NCBI GenBank assembly: GCA_036937835.1
Contig: CM072874.1
Location: 18,878,501-18,942,500 of the forward strand
From: Pampus argenteus
Taxonomy: Eukaryota; Chordata; Actinopteri; Scombriformes; Stromateidae
Direction of reading: 5' to 3'
Length of the DNA stretch: 64,000 bases
The position numbers and the translations under genes were made by a program. This document shows positions 11,231-20,400 of the stretch, piece after piece (position 1 is the stretch's first letter; each line of letters starts with the position of its first letter). The notes beneath the pieces are model-generated. The model made no database searches. It was not told where the DNA came from and saw only the letters and a list, made by a program, of their open reading frames with translations.

Positions 11231-14200
11231 CCCATCTCTCTGCAGGTGCTGGCAGCAATCACGTCTCGCTGCTCAGGACAAGTCAAACATTAACCACACT
11301 TCATCTCAGCTGACACTCATCCAGGGGAATAGGACTCACATCCTGTTATTATCCTGACAGGCAAAATAGCTGACAGGACAATGAGCTGCTGCAATGAAGC
11401 CTTGAGTTTTCTTTGAACATGACAGGACGAATCTGGACCCCTGTAATGCTTGAACAAGAGGTAAAGCCGTCCATTGCAAGACATTCCCAACCAATAGCAC
11501 AAGCCGACATATCTATTTTCGCACTGTAAAAAAAAAAGAAAGAAAGATGCATCAACATGTTCTTAGTTTTTAGAACCAAAATGTTCTTGAAAATGTTGAA
11601 ATGTGCAAATACAGTGAGGTTCATGAAACATGCACGAGCTGCAGAGTTTAATCTAATTCAAGTTTAATGACTCTAAAATGGTCATAGCCGTAGTATGATA
11701 TGATACAGCTCCTTCATTAAAGATGCAGTGTCAAAGATTTTAAGCAGTCTCTTAGTTGAATATTAATTCCCTTTGTGATCAATACATTTAATACATTTTT
11801 TTCCCAAAGTTTATATATCAAATGTTTTTATTAACAGCTGCTGTTGGGGTGCCTCTGAACAAGTAGTTATCTGTGAAACTGCATACATGTCCTCTTGTTT
11901 ACAGGAATAGGTGAACAGAAAGCTTCAAAGTAGTATTAATTATTTATATGTATGAATGTATTGTCAAACTGGTAAAATGAATGCAATTGCTGCCGACTAC
12001 TTACCTGCTCATCCTGCAACCAAAACATGGGACATGATGAAACAATGCGCAGGATGGAAGTGCATTTTGTATACGCTATGAGCTCATTAAAAGAGTACTC
12101 AACATTCAGCATTGCACTCCTATAACATGAACTCATTAAGATCAAAACTGATGCAGCAGAATCAGAGAGACTGTTTATTCCGCACATTATTCTTCCTTCT
12201 CTGGCATCTACATTACCCACAGTGCAACTCTGGATTTGGGATTCATTATGTTATATGTCAGTAGCGGCTAATGTAACCTGAAACTACTATCCTGAAGCAG
12301 AGATGAGGAGCAGGAGGAAGAGGTTTTGAGATTTCTTTTTCTTTCACTTTCACTTTCACTTTGCATGTGCAGTATTATTCCCCATCCCGCGGAACATGCT
12401 GTGGTACATTTGTGGTTAACATATGCTTCCACAGGATTATTATTATCAACACAACCACACAGTAATGTCAAACTCACCACTTTGTTCTCGTCTGGTCTAC
12501 TGTTAAAACCAACAAAGGTTCCTTCCTGTAAACTGGTGTTTGCATAAACAACAACAACAGCAAATTAGCATGATGAAATATGCTTCTAAAAAAAGAAATA
12601 AATTTATATAGTGGCCTGTTTCTCTCTTCATTTGGGCCAAATAAAAGCTTTGTTGCTATGTGAGTGGATTTATTAGACTTCGTTATTCAGCCTAAAGTTC
12701 ATGTTGTACAGCCAGCTACTTAAAGCTGGGTATGACAGATGGTGGCAATAAAAGTGGAAATAAAAATGTGATAAAGACATCTCTGTTGTGTTAAATATTC
12801 ATAATCCTTGTTGTACTTGTTTTACTTAAAACCCGAGTGTTGTTCCAACTCTGTATCCATCCATCAAAAAAAAAAAACTCAAAGTATTTAATAAAGGATT
12901 CATGCTGACGTGGAAGAATTTCGTCTCGTTTTCATTTAGTGTGTGGGAATGTTTAAAAGGGTTCAGACTCGAGCGAGACAAGAACACCCATCCAACAGGA
13001 TGTTGACATTAATGACCCATCTGCATCCATCTCTACATTAACATTTGTATAAAAGGCCAAACACACACAGTATGCCACCATTCATCCCTGTTTGATGGAT
13101 TTGCATGAAATTTGGTTTCATGCTTGGAACAGAGGCCCCCGTGTCACTGACAAAAACACCTCGACCAAAACAAAAGGTCACCATGCAGATACCCACTACT
13201 CTAAACTATGGTCACACTTATTAAATAAAATGACATTCAACATTTAAATTTTATTATTTTGAAATTACGTGTTAACAACTAACACAACTACAACACAGCA
13301 ATACTATAGCTGCTGTGGCTATTACATTGAAGACAAACAGGTGAACAAGTGTACGTATAACAATACACCTATGCTCAAGGATAAAGGATTACATTTCTAA
13401 AAGTGGACAATATTTACACAGCAGAAATGACAACATATTCAGCAAAAGCGCGGCTGTCATACTGGCAGATTACACGGTTGAGGCGAATCATTACTGAGAA
13501 TTATGAGTGGCTGAGCAGAGAAACCAGGGAGCGTGCAATCATACACATGTCTCTGTAGTGGCACTTTGCTGCCGCCTCATTACGGTTAGTTTATGACAGA
13601 AATAAAAAAAAAATAAAAAAAAGGCAATTTAGTGTTGAAGATAATTGCAACAACATTATCACCATGTGCAAGTGATGAATTGCTCTCTCTCTGTGTTTCT
13701 CCCAACATATTGTTATCAGGAGATGGCAGTGCTGTGTATATTCATTGGTTTCCTGCTATTGTTACATGCTGCCTCATTTTATGAGTCTTTGCATTAATAT
13801 TTTGTATATATATATTATATATTTTGTCCAAGAATACATAGCAGACAGTAACCTGAGTTGTAGCTTTCAGTTTAGTTTGATAAGAACATCCAAAGATCAA
13901 TTTCAGCTTTCTGGTTCAGGTGTTGGTATGAGCTGAGAAACTGGAAACTCAAGTGCTAAACATGCGGTTGTCTCTCTATATCGACTTGTGTCTTCTCTGT
14001 CACACACATAAAGTCTTCCCACACCGTGTAACCTGACTCTAAGTGTTGAGAGAGTGAAAGGTGTTTCGCTCATAGACTGTTAATCACCCTGCTAGAGACC
14101 TGGCTGTGGAGGTGGGAAGTGTGCTCTTGAGGAGATTGATTGTGTGTGAGGGTGCATATGTGTGTGCGAGGAGAGGGGATTTTTTTTTTTTTTTGAGTCA

Positions 14201-14305
14201 CTGAAGAAGTACACTGCATGTTAAGTGCAGCAGTCATGTTGTCTTAAACAGAGATAGAAACTGTATATGGGAGCTGCATAAATGGCTGGAATAAAGATAA
14301 CATGA

Positions 14306-14335
14306 CCCCCCCCCCCCACACACACACACACACAC
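14306..14335. repeat. Poly-C run joined to (CA)n
   Basis: Twelve C (14306-14317) run directly into a CA dinucleotide repeat to about 14335. It is a compound simple repeat about 1.7 kb upstream of the robo3 start codon. Confidence 0.95.
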
Positions 14336-14700
14336 TCACAGCCTGTCAGCCGCTATCGATCTTACACAACTCACCCTTCTTCCATACCATACCCATATTG
14401 TTCGCCCATTAGCGCCGTATGTGTGGACGTAGCTGGCACAGATGCCCCATGAATGGAAGACCCTCTGAAATGAGGGGGGACCGGAAAAGACCTCAGGAAT
14501 AGGGCATGCGACGGGGGTCGTCACGGCAACTTTGTTAAAGGGATGGCCCCCATTGTCACAGTGATGGAGCAGGAGAAGAGGGTCGGGGACGGGGGGACGG
14601 GTGTCGTTAATAGGAGTCACACTGAGGCTGTCAGCGGGGCGTCTGGGCGCCACATGTGACTGTACCGCTGTATGAACGCATGTGCATGTCAATGATGACA
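14336..14700. promoter_or_regulatory. GC-rich island 1.3-1.7 kb upstream of the robo3 start
   Basis: A GC-rich block with many CpG dinucleotides (for example GCGACGGGGGTCGTCACGGC near 14508-14527, and GGGGCGTCTGGGCGCCAC near 14636-14653), sitting in otherwise AT-rich DNA. An antisense open frame of 121 codons spans it but has no recognisable domain. Its position just upstream of the robo3 leader makes a proximal enhancer or alternative promoter plausible, but no core promoter motif decides this. Confidence 0.3.
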
Positions 14701-15244
14701 TATAGACTATGCATTACAGCTGTAGCATGCTTGAGCATGATTGAAGGCATGTGGGTACATTTCCTTTATCTGTATGCACATACACACACAGGCATGCACA
14801 CACTTATGCAAGCTCCTAAATATATAGAGGGTTGACCAAATAGCTGAAACACATTATAAAACAGCAGCGCTGCTCTCAGCCCCCAAAACATCAGGAGCTT
14901 AATACTGAATACAGTTAATACTGAGTACATGAGTTATTACTTTATTATTTATATTTACATTATGACATGTGGCAGAAGCCTTTATCCATCCCGATTTGCA
15001 AACGAGACAAGACAGTCAACCTATTCTTTATTTATTCTTTACCAAGCAGTCAGTTTTTCAGTTTTTCCAGAATCAACGATGATGACTTTCAGGTTGATGA
15101 AAGTAGAGAAAGTAGGAAACTCCTCCTTGCTCTGCAGGAAAAGTGACAGTGGCAAAACACACAGACACAGCAGGAATTTGGCTTGTCCCATGTTTGTTTT
15201 TCTAGCACATACTGTATGCATGCATTTATGTATATGAGACGACC

Positions 15245-15246
<2 letters not shown>
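14701..15246. other. Non-coding DNA upstream of the robo3 promoter
   Basis: AT-rich sequence with scattered CA-type dinucleotides. No gene, RNA or recognisable motif cluster is seen. A tRNA or other short RNA was looked for by eye and not found. Confidence 0.6.

Positions 15247-15281
<35 letters not shown>
15247..15281. repeat. (GT)n microsatellite
   Basis: A pure TG/GT dinucleotide array of about 35 bp, roughly 730 bp upstream of the robo3 start codon. Such arrays next to promoters can vary in length between individuals. Confidence 0.97.
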
Positions 15282-15283
<2 letters not shown>

Positions 15284-15611
15284 TTTATGGTTAAGACAGT
15301 GACAGTAAGTCTATTCTCCCCCTTTTCACCACTGTCCCAATTCAGAGCCTCCTGGGATGATTATTAATCTAATAATTAAACATTTATTGCCAACAGCACC
15401 TGCTCTCTCTCTCCTCTGGACCCCCTGGGACCCCATCACATAGAGAGAGAGAGAGAGAGTGAGAGAGAGGAGGAGAGCAGCAGAGGGAGGGAGGGACACA
15501 GGAGGAGCCAGAGGGAGGGGTTGGTGAGACAGAGGAGAGCAGCAAATCCGAAGGGGTCATCATCACATTGCTGGATTCTTTTACACCGGCGAGAGGCTGT
15601 TTTTTTGTGTG
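15282..15611 (+). promoter_or_regulatory. robo3: Likely robo3 promoter and start of 5' leader
   Basis: This interval lies immediately upstream of the first leader ATG. No convincing TATA box is placed at a fixed distance from an initiator. It has a CT-rich stretch (15402-15422), then a GA-rich tract (15442-15540), then mixed sequence with a CACCGGCGAG patch near 15585. A TATA-less promoter with dispersed starts would fit. The transcription start cannot be fixed from the sequence alone, so the limits are approximate. Confidence 0.4.
15442..15540. repeat. GA/GGA-rich polypurine tract in the promoter or leader
   Basis: GA dinucleotides run through about 15442-15470 and continue as GGAGAG, GAGGGAGGGAGG and GAGGAGCC-type purine blocks to about 15540. 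One strand is almost entirely purine. Such tracts can bind GAGA-type factors or form triplex (H-DNA) structures. Whether it is transcribed depends on the unknown start site. Confidence 0.85.
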
Positions 15612-15629
15612 ATGGCAGACAGCGTGTGA
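15612..15629 (+). promoter_or_regulatory. Upstream ORF 1 in the robo3 leader (5 codons)
   Basis: The first ATG of the presumed leader opens a five-codon frame (MADSV) ending in TGA. It lies 401 bases upstream of the main ATG and does not overlap it. It is relevant only if transcription starts upstream of it, which is likely but not shown. Confidence 0.55.
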
Positions 15630-15633
15630 AGTT

Positions 15634-15639
15634 ATGTGA
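15634..15639 (+). promoter_or_regulatory. Upstream ORF 2, minimal start-stop (ATG TGA)
   Basis: An ATG is followed directly by TGA, so no peptide is made beyond methionine. Start-stop elements are known to hold ribosomes and lower downstream initiation in some vertebrate mRNAs. It comes four bases after the end of uORF 1, so the two would act in series if both are in the mature leader. Confidence 0.55.
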
Positions 15640-15677
15640 TCCCAGAACAAAAGAAACAAGGAGGAAGGAACAATCCG

Positions 15678-15695
15678 ATGCTGGGAAGGAACTGA
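15678..15695 (+). promoter_or_regulatory. Upstream ORF 3 in the robo3 leader (5 codons)
   Basis: ATG opens a five-codon frame (MLGRN) ending in TGA. It does not overlap the main coding sequence. It adds to a leader with four upstream starts, which suggests translational restraint if the leader is unspliced. Confidence 0.5.
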
Positions 15696-15884
15696 AGGGA
15701 ATCACAGCGAGGGGGCCCCCCCGACCCACTCTCACATCTACAACTAATTCATCAACCAAACTTCTGTTAAGCCTCTTTTTCATCAAGATTTTTCCTTTTT
15801 TTTATTTTTATTTTTTACTCCCAATTTTAAAAAAAAAAAGAAAATCTTTTGAAGTATTTGAATTCAATTTGGGATCAAAAGGAC

Positions 15885-15914
15885 ATGTCTCAAACTCTTC
15901 TGAACACCAAGTAA
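15885..15914 (+). promoter_or_regulatory. Upstream ORF 4 in the robo3 leader (9 codons)
   Basis: ATG opens a nine-codon frame (MSQTLLNTK) ending in TAA about 100 bases before the main start. The end of this frame overlaps a donor-like GTAAGG at 15911-15916, so the leader could in principle be spliced here. No acceptor upstream of the main ATG looks strong, and I favour an unspliced leader. Confidence 0.5.
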
Positions 15915-16012
15915 GGAGTTCAGCAGTGGACAGACACTTTTAAGGACAGATAGATAGAGAGTGAGACAGTGAGACCAAAAAGGAGGGAGTGCAGGTCCCT
16001 CTGAGTGGCAAG

Positions 16013-16166
16013 ATGCTGCGCTATCTGATCAAGACCCTGCTGCAGATGAACCTGTTCACCGACACCATCCGGAACCCGTCCAACGGCACCGATCTGTTCT
16101 TCAACGCCTCCCTGCCCTCCTTCAACAGCTCTCTGCTCGACTGGGGAAACTTCACCGGCTTCAACG
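16013..16166 (+). CDS. robo3: robo3 coding exon 1 (roundabout guidance receptor 3, N-terminal segment)
   Basis: This is the first coding exon of a Robo-family axon-guidance receptor, a single-pass membrane protein that in vertebrates helps commissural axons cross the midline. The exon encodes 51 residues beginning MLRYLIKTLLQMNLF, which I recognise as nearly identical to the start of mammalian ROBO3 (MLRYLLKTLLQMNLF). Robo1 and Robo2 start differently. The hydrophobic start is a weak signal-peptide-like segment. Four N-glycosylation sequons follow, at N24 (NGT), N31 (NAS), N38 (NSS) and N46 (NFT). The start is chosen because an in-frame TGA lies at 15962-15964, no other in-frame ATG precedes it, and A is at -3. 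The exon ends ACG|GTAAGC, a good donor in phase 1. The Ig domains, FN3 repeats, membrane span and cytoplasmic motifs must be encoded beyond the window. Similarity was recalled and not searched. Confidence 0.88.
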
Positions 16167-17209
16167 GTAAGCACATGGGCATCCTCCTCCTCTCTTTAAC
16201 CTCCCCCTTTGATTTGTTTTTGCCCTCTGCGCGGTCGTCTTTTCCTGACAGACTGATGCAAGAGGACACATGTTTTTTTTCTTGAGAAACACCACTTACA
16301 AGGGGGCATCTTTTGTGATGGAAATGTGGATCTGAGCCTGGAGAGGGAGTTCAAAAGGGAAAGTGGAAGGAGTTGTTACGATGTGAGGGGATTTGAGATG
16401 AGTGGGCGTTTGAAATCAGGACAGGTGAAAGATTATTCATCAAAAAAAAACAAAAAATAAAACCAAAATGTGTTCCTAAAATCTGATCATGGGATAAAGC
16501 TGCAGCGTTAAAGAAGGCTGAATTGATCTTCAGTGTAAATGTATTAAAGTGAGGATGAGACTTCGAATTTCGACAGGATAATTTAGTCATTAACTTCTTA
16601 ATCAAACCCCATCTGCAGCCAATGACGTGTGTCCTTGAGCAACACATTGAAGTTTTATAAAAAGGGTCAGTTGATTTCAGAATGCTGGGCTCATATGCCT
16701 GTCAGAGTGTTTTGTAGGCTGTGAGTGAAATGTAACAGTAGAGACAGTATTACCCAACAACACGGCAGCCCGCTCACTCTGGTAAATGAAGCTGTCTGCT
16801 GTCTGCTGTCAGCCGCGATGGACCCGAGCTGTCACATCTCCTTAACTTTCGCCACTGGGCTTCTCTTTTCCTCTCCGTCAGTGATAAAGCTCAGCCTCGC
16901 AGAGCTCGTCTCGCTCTGCTCCTGCTGGAATTCACAAAAAAAGCCTCCTTGTTTTATGGTTATGGGAGGAATTCTGTTTTTACTATGTGTCTGAACAGGC
17001 TTATTAACATGGTGTAATGAGATGTCGGCCGCTGTGCTTTGCTCTAATGGCAGGGTATAGGCTGTATATATGTAAGTATAAGTAAGTAAGTGTGTGTTTG
17101 TGCATGTGTATAGGCTAGAGTTAAGTCAACAGATCACCTTGATGTCTGCTATAATGAGCACGCTCGCTTTGTATCCATGTCAGTGCATACCAATGAAAGC
17201 TGCATTCAG

Positions 17210-17210
<1 letters not shown>
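16167..17210 (+). other. robo3: Start of robo3 intron 1
   Basis: Begins with the donor GTAAGC right after coding exon 1. The exon 1 frame continues about 120 bases into the intron before a stop, so retention would truncate the protein. The rest is plain sequence with a poly-A run near 16442. No further exon, alternative first exon or RNA is recognised. Confidence 0.75.

Positions 17211-17275
<65 letters not shown>
17211..17275. repeat. (CA)n microsatellite, about 32 units
   Basis: A pure CA array of about 65 bp in robo3 intron 1. It creates meaningless open frames of alternating Thr-His or Val-Cys in the two strands. Confidence 0.98.
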
Positions 17276-17277
<2 letters not shown>

Positions 17278-17303
17278 TTGTCAGGTGTATGTGACACATT
17301 CAA

Positions 17304-17318
17304 TTCCTTTCTTTCTTC

Positions 17319-17393
<75 letters not shown>

Positions 17394-17404
17394 TTTTTCT
17401 TTCT
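17304..17404. repeat. (CTTT)n tetranucleotide microsatellite
   Basis: About 100 bp of CTTT/TTTC repeats with a few interruptions, one strand all pyrimidine. It lies only about 28 bp from the preceding CA array. The frames it opens (Phe-Leu-Ser repeats) are artefacts of the repeat. Confidence 0.97.
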
Positions 17405-20400
17405 TCTGTTCATTCGTTTGTATTTCAATTCCAAGTTGGTTTTCTAAAATATCCAGCTGCTTCCCAGCTTGTGTCCATCGACTGATGTTTAAGACCCAGA
17501 GAAAGGGTTACTGTGTGCCCTCTTTGTGTTGCCTTGTGTGGGTGTGTATTTAGGTAATTGCTGTGTATTTTGTCACAGAGGGGAGTAAGTTTTGCCTTTT
17601 GATGAGTGGACACGAGTGTGAAGGGTAGATTTGCTCCTGAGCCCTCTCCCTGTCCCGATAACCAGCTTCAAGCAGCAGTGTTGGTTTTATCAATAAAGCT
17701 GACTTTATAGCTTCTCTTTCATTCTCTCTTTTCATCCTCCACCCTCTCATCCACAAGCACTAATGGAGTGTAGATTGAGCGCAGTGTTCGCTCCGAAGAT
17801 CTATAGCAGCCCAATGAAAAAGTAAACACGAGAGGCGAGGAGGAACAATGAATCTATTGAGAGGAATCTATCTGATGCAGACCAACAGACTGATAAGCTG
17901 ATAGACAGACGTGCCTCGTGTGCACCTGGCTTCATATTCTATGGAGTCTTTCCTCTGGAGCTCCCAGAAACCAGGTCTCCTCAACACAATCATTGGGGAA
18001 CATTGATACAGTCAGGGAGTCTATAAATGAGGAAGGGAGGGTGGAAGTATTAGTTCTACTAATCAGTGATCAATGAGATAAAGTATATAAGCTTTCTGCA
18101 TTGTAAACTCGTGTGAAGGATATGGATTGACCGCATGGAGACAATGAAAGGCAAACACTGATATCTAAATTTCCACCTGCTACAGGAATCAATATCACAC
18201 CTTCTTCGCAAAAAAAGTATATCCTGCCATTTAACTCATGCAAAGGGTCCTTTTCATCTTTCCCATATATATATATATATTTATATATATTTTTGTGGTT
18301 GTCATAATTGAGATGTATTCCATCATCCATTATATGCTGATTCATCAGAGGGGGGCGCTGGGGGCTGATTTTCAAACCATGGGTATCCAGGCGAGAAGCT
18401 CAATAGCAGAGCAGTGGGCGGACAGCTTGTGCGGGTTGACCTGGAGCTCCGAGGGAGGCTCAATGGGAAAATCAATGTGGCCCGATAACCAATTTGGGAA
18501 ATAATGGACAATTCACTCAAAAACAGCACTATAGTAGACTACTGGGGCCTGGCAAGTTTATCTATTAGTTCTTTCAGCCGTTCACTCTCTCTCTCTTCCT
18601 TTATTGCACCTTTTCTGTTTTCTCTATCGACAGTTTCTTAAAGGAAGCGTGGAGGCTGACTATTACCTGATTACACATGACAGTCAAGTTAGTCGCAAAT
18701 TAAGGTTGAATAATGGAGAGGCTGGATCTTGGAATGAAATGAAATGTCATTGTAATGTAAAGAGACACTGATTGGGAATCAGTTAATTGACTACATAATC
18801 ATTAATTCACAGAGAAAAAAAAAATATTTAAATGAATTTTAAACATAGCTGACGTGACAGCCCAATTAACTTCCCTACCTTCCTACTCGCACATCCTCCT
18901 CTCACACACTCATGTGTGGAGAGACATTCATAATCCATAAGAGCTCTGCTTGGGTCAATAGTTGTTTGGACACCTGCTCCTTAGGGAACAGGTGCACTTG
19001 CTGAAAACCAAGCACTGAATAAGATGTTTGGCTTGTGGATCGATGTACGAAAAATTAAATAAAAGTAATGTTGCAAAGAACAACATGGACCGTGTTGCTG
19101 TTTTCTGATCTGAAATAAAGATGTAAAAACCCTAATTAGAGTTTCTACTCTATGATCTTTCATTTATCTGTGATATTTTCCAGTATTTATGATCATATTT
19201 TGTGACTGATCTTGGTAATGTTGCCAAGAGCCCAAGTTGGGAGCGTGTGTGTGTGTCTGTGTGTGTGTAAACATACATATAGGCATCTTTGTATTTAGGC
19301 AGATGGGTATGGTGACGGCTGCTGCTGCTGCTCTGTGTAATTGTATGTATGTGTAAGTATTCTAATTTATGGGTGCTAATGCGGCCATTTGTCCCTTCAT
19401 AGAGGTCAAGTAGACTCCCCTTTGCTCTATTCAACATAAATCTGCCAGGAAATCATTAACCCTATGTATGTGTGTGTCTCACTCTGTGTGTGTGTGTGCA
19501 TATTGCCTAGCTGATTATTTCGAAATATTTCAATATGCAAATCCCATAAAAGTATACTCCCCCACAACATTTACAACTGACTTTATTTGTGCAGAAGCAC
19601 AGCTGCCTGCAGAATCTTTATCAGTGCAAATCTGCATTTCATACAATCAAAACGTGTGAAATTTGCACACTGCAAGAGCAATGCTGAATTCAGAAAGAGG
19701 ATCTTGGAGCTACAGAGGAAAGAGAACCAGTACAGTGCCCTGATGCCCACCAGGCGCTCTGAGAGGAGGGTAACCTTCCTTTACCAGAGACACCCTATGT
19801 TGGTTGATAAGCAGGTTGGCTGCAAGGTGCTTATAGTGTTGTCAGTCTGGAGATGTGTGAATAGACCCTATATATCTACGGTAGATACCTGTAGAGAGCT
19901 CTGAACCTATAGCACAAAATGTAAAGAAGAAGAAGAAGGTGAATAGATCAAGTAATAAATGTACAGTTTGCAGTACTTTCTACTGCATCTACTGCATCCC
20001 TGCTGCTGTATTCTTCATTTATTCACTGGGAATTGCTGGCTAGTAGAGATGCATTATTAATAGATTTCTAGGGAGCATTTGGGAAGCCAAACATCTTTAT
20101 TCATCATGTGAGCCAAGCTCTGGGAACCACCAGTTGTCTCCCCTCGTACTTCCCCTCAGCTTGACTCTGCCATCGCCAAAAGCAAACCATTAGCCAACCG
20201 AGGCCGTGGCCTCTCTCAGCAACTCACATCACATACAGTTACGACATGGATACACACATGCACTGAGATGCACACTAATTCAAAGTCACCAGGAATGCAG
20301 GAACAAACACTGTTTCACCTCTGGACCTCGTATTTCCTGTCAAAGCTAGTGCCAGCTCCAGCATGGCGCCCGGATCATTAAATGTGACCTTTCTCAGCGC

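Larger units (their letters stand above)
7301..14305. other. Upstream intergenic DNA with a few GC-richer islands
   Basis: No exon is recognised. Most of the interval is ordinary AT-rich sequence. Two islands (7800-8110 and 10580-11230) are listed separately as possible regulatory DNA. A CTTTCA hexamer repeats four times at about 12340-12362, and poly-A runs occur near 12866 and 13606. Around 13080-13160 the sequence faintly resembles a dispersed fish repeat containing a GCATGAAATTTGG-type core, but this is too weak to annotate. Confidence 0.6.

Noticed and set aside
13081..13160. Dispersed fish repeat with GCATGAAATTTGG
   Set aside because: The similarity to the recalled repeat is short and partial; too weak to annotate.
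15908..15917. Splice donor inside the robo3 leader
   Set aside because: GTAAGG follows CCAA, giving a weak exon side. No good acceptor lies before the main ATG, so an unspliced leader is simpler.
15521..15943. 140-codon open frame across the robo3 leader
   Set aside because: It begins with TTG rather than ATG, runs through a poly-T/A region, has no domain, and overlaps the real leader and its short uORFs in other frames.
17094..17553. Frames rich in Thr-His, Cys-Val or Phe-Leu-Ser repeats
   Set aside because: Direct translations of CA/TG and CTTT microsatellites.
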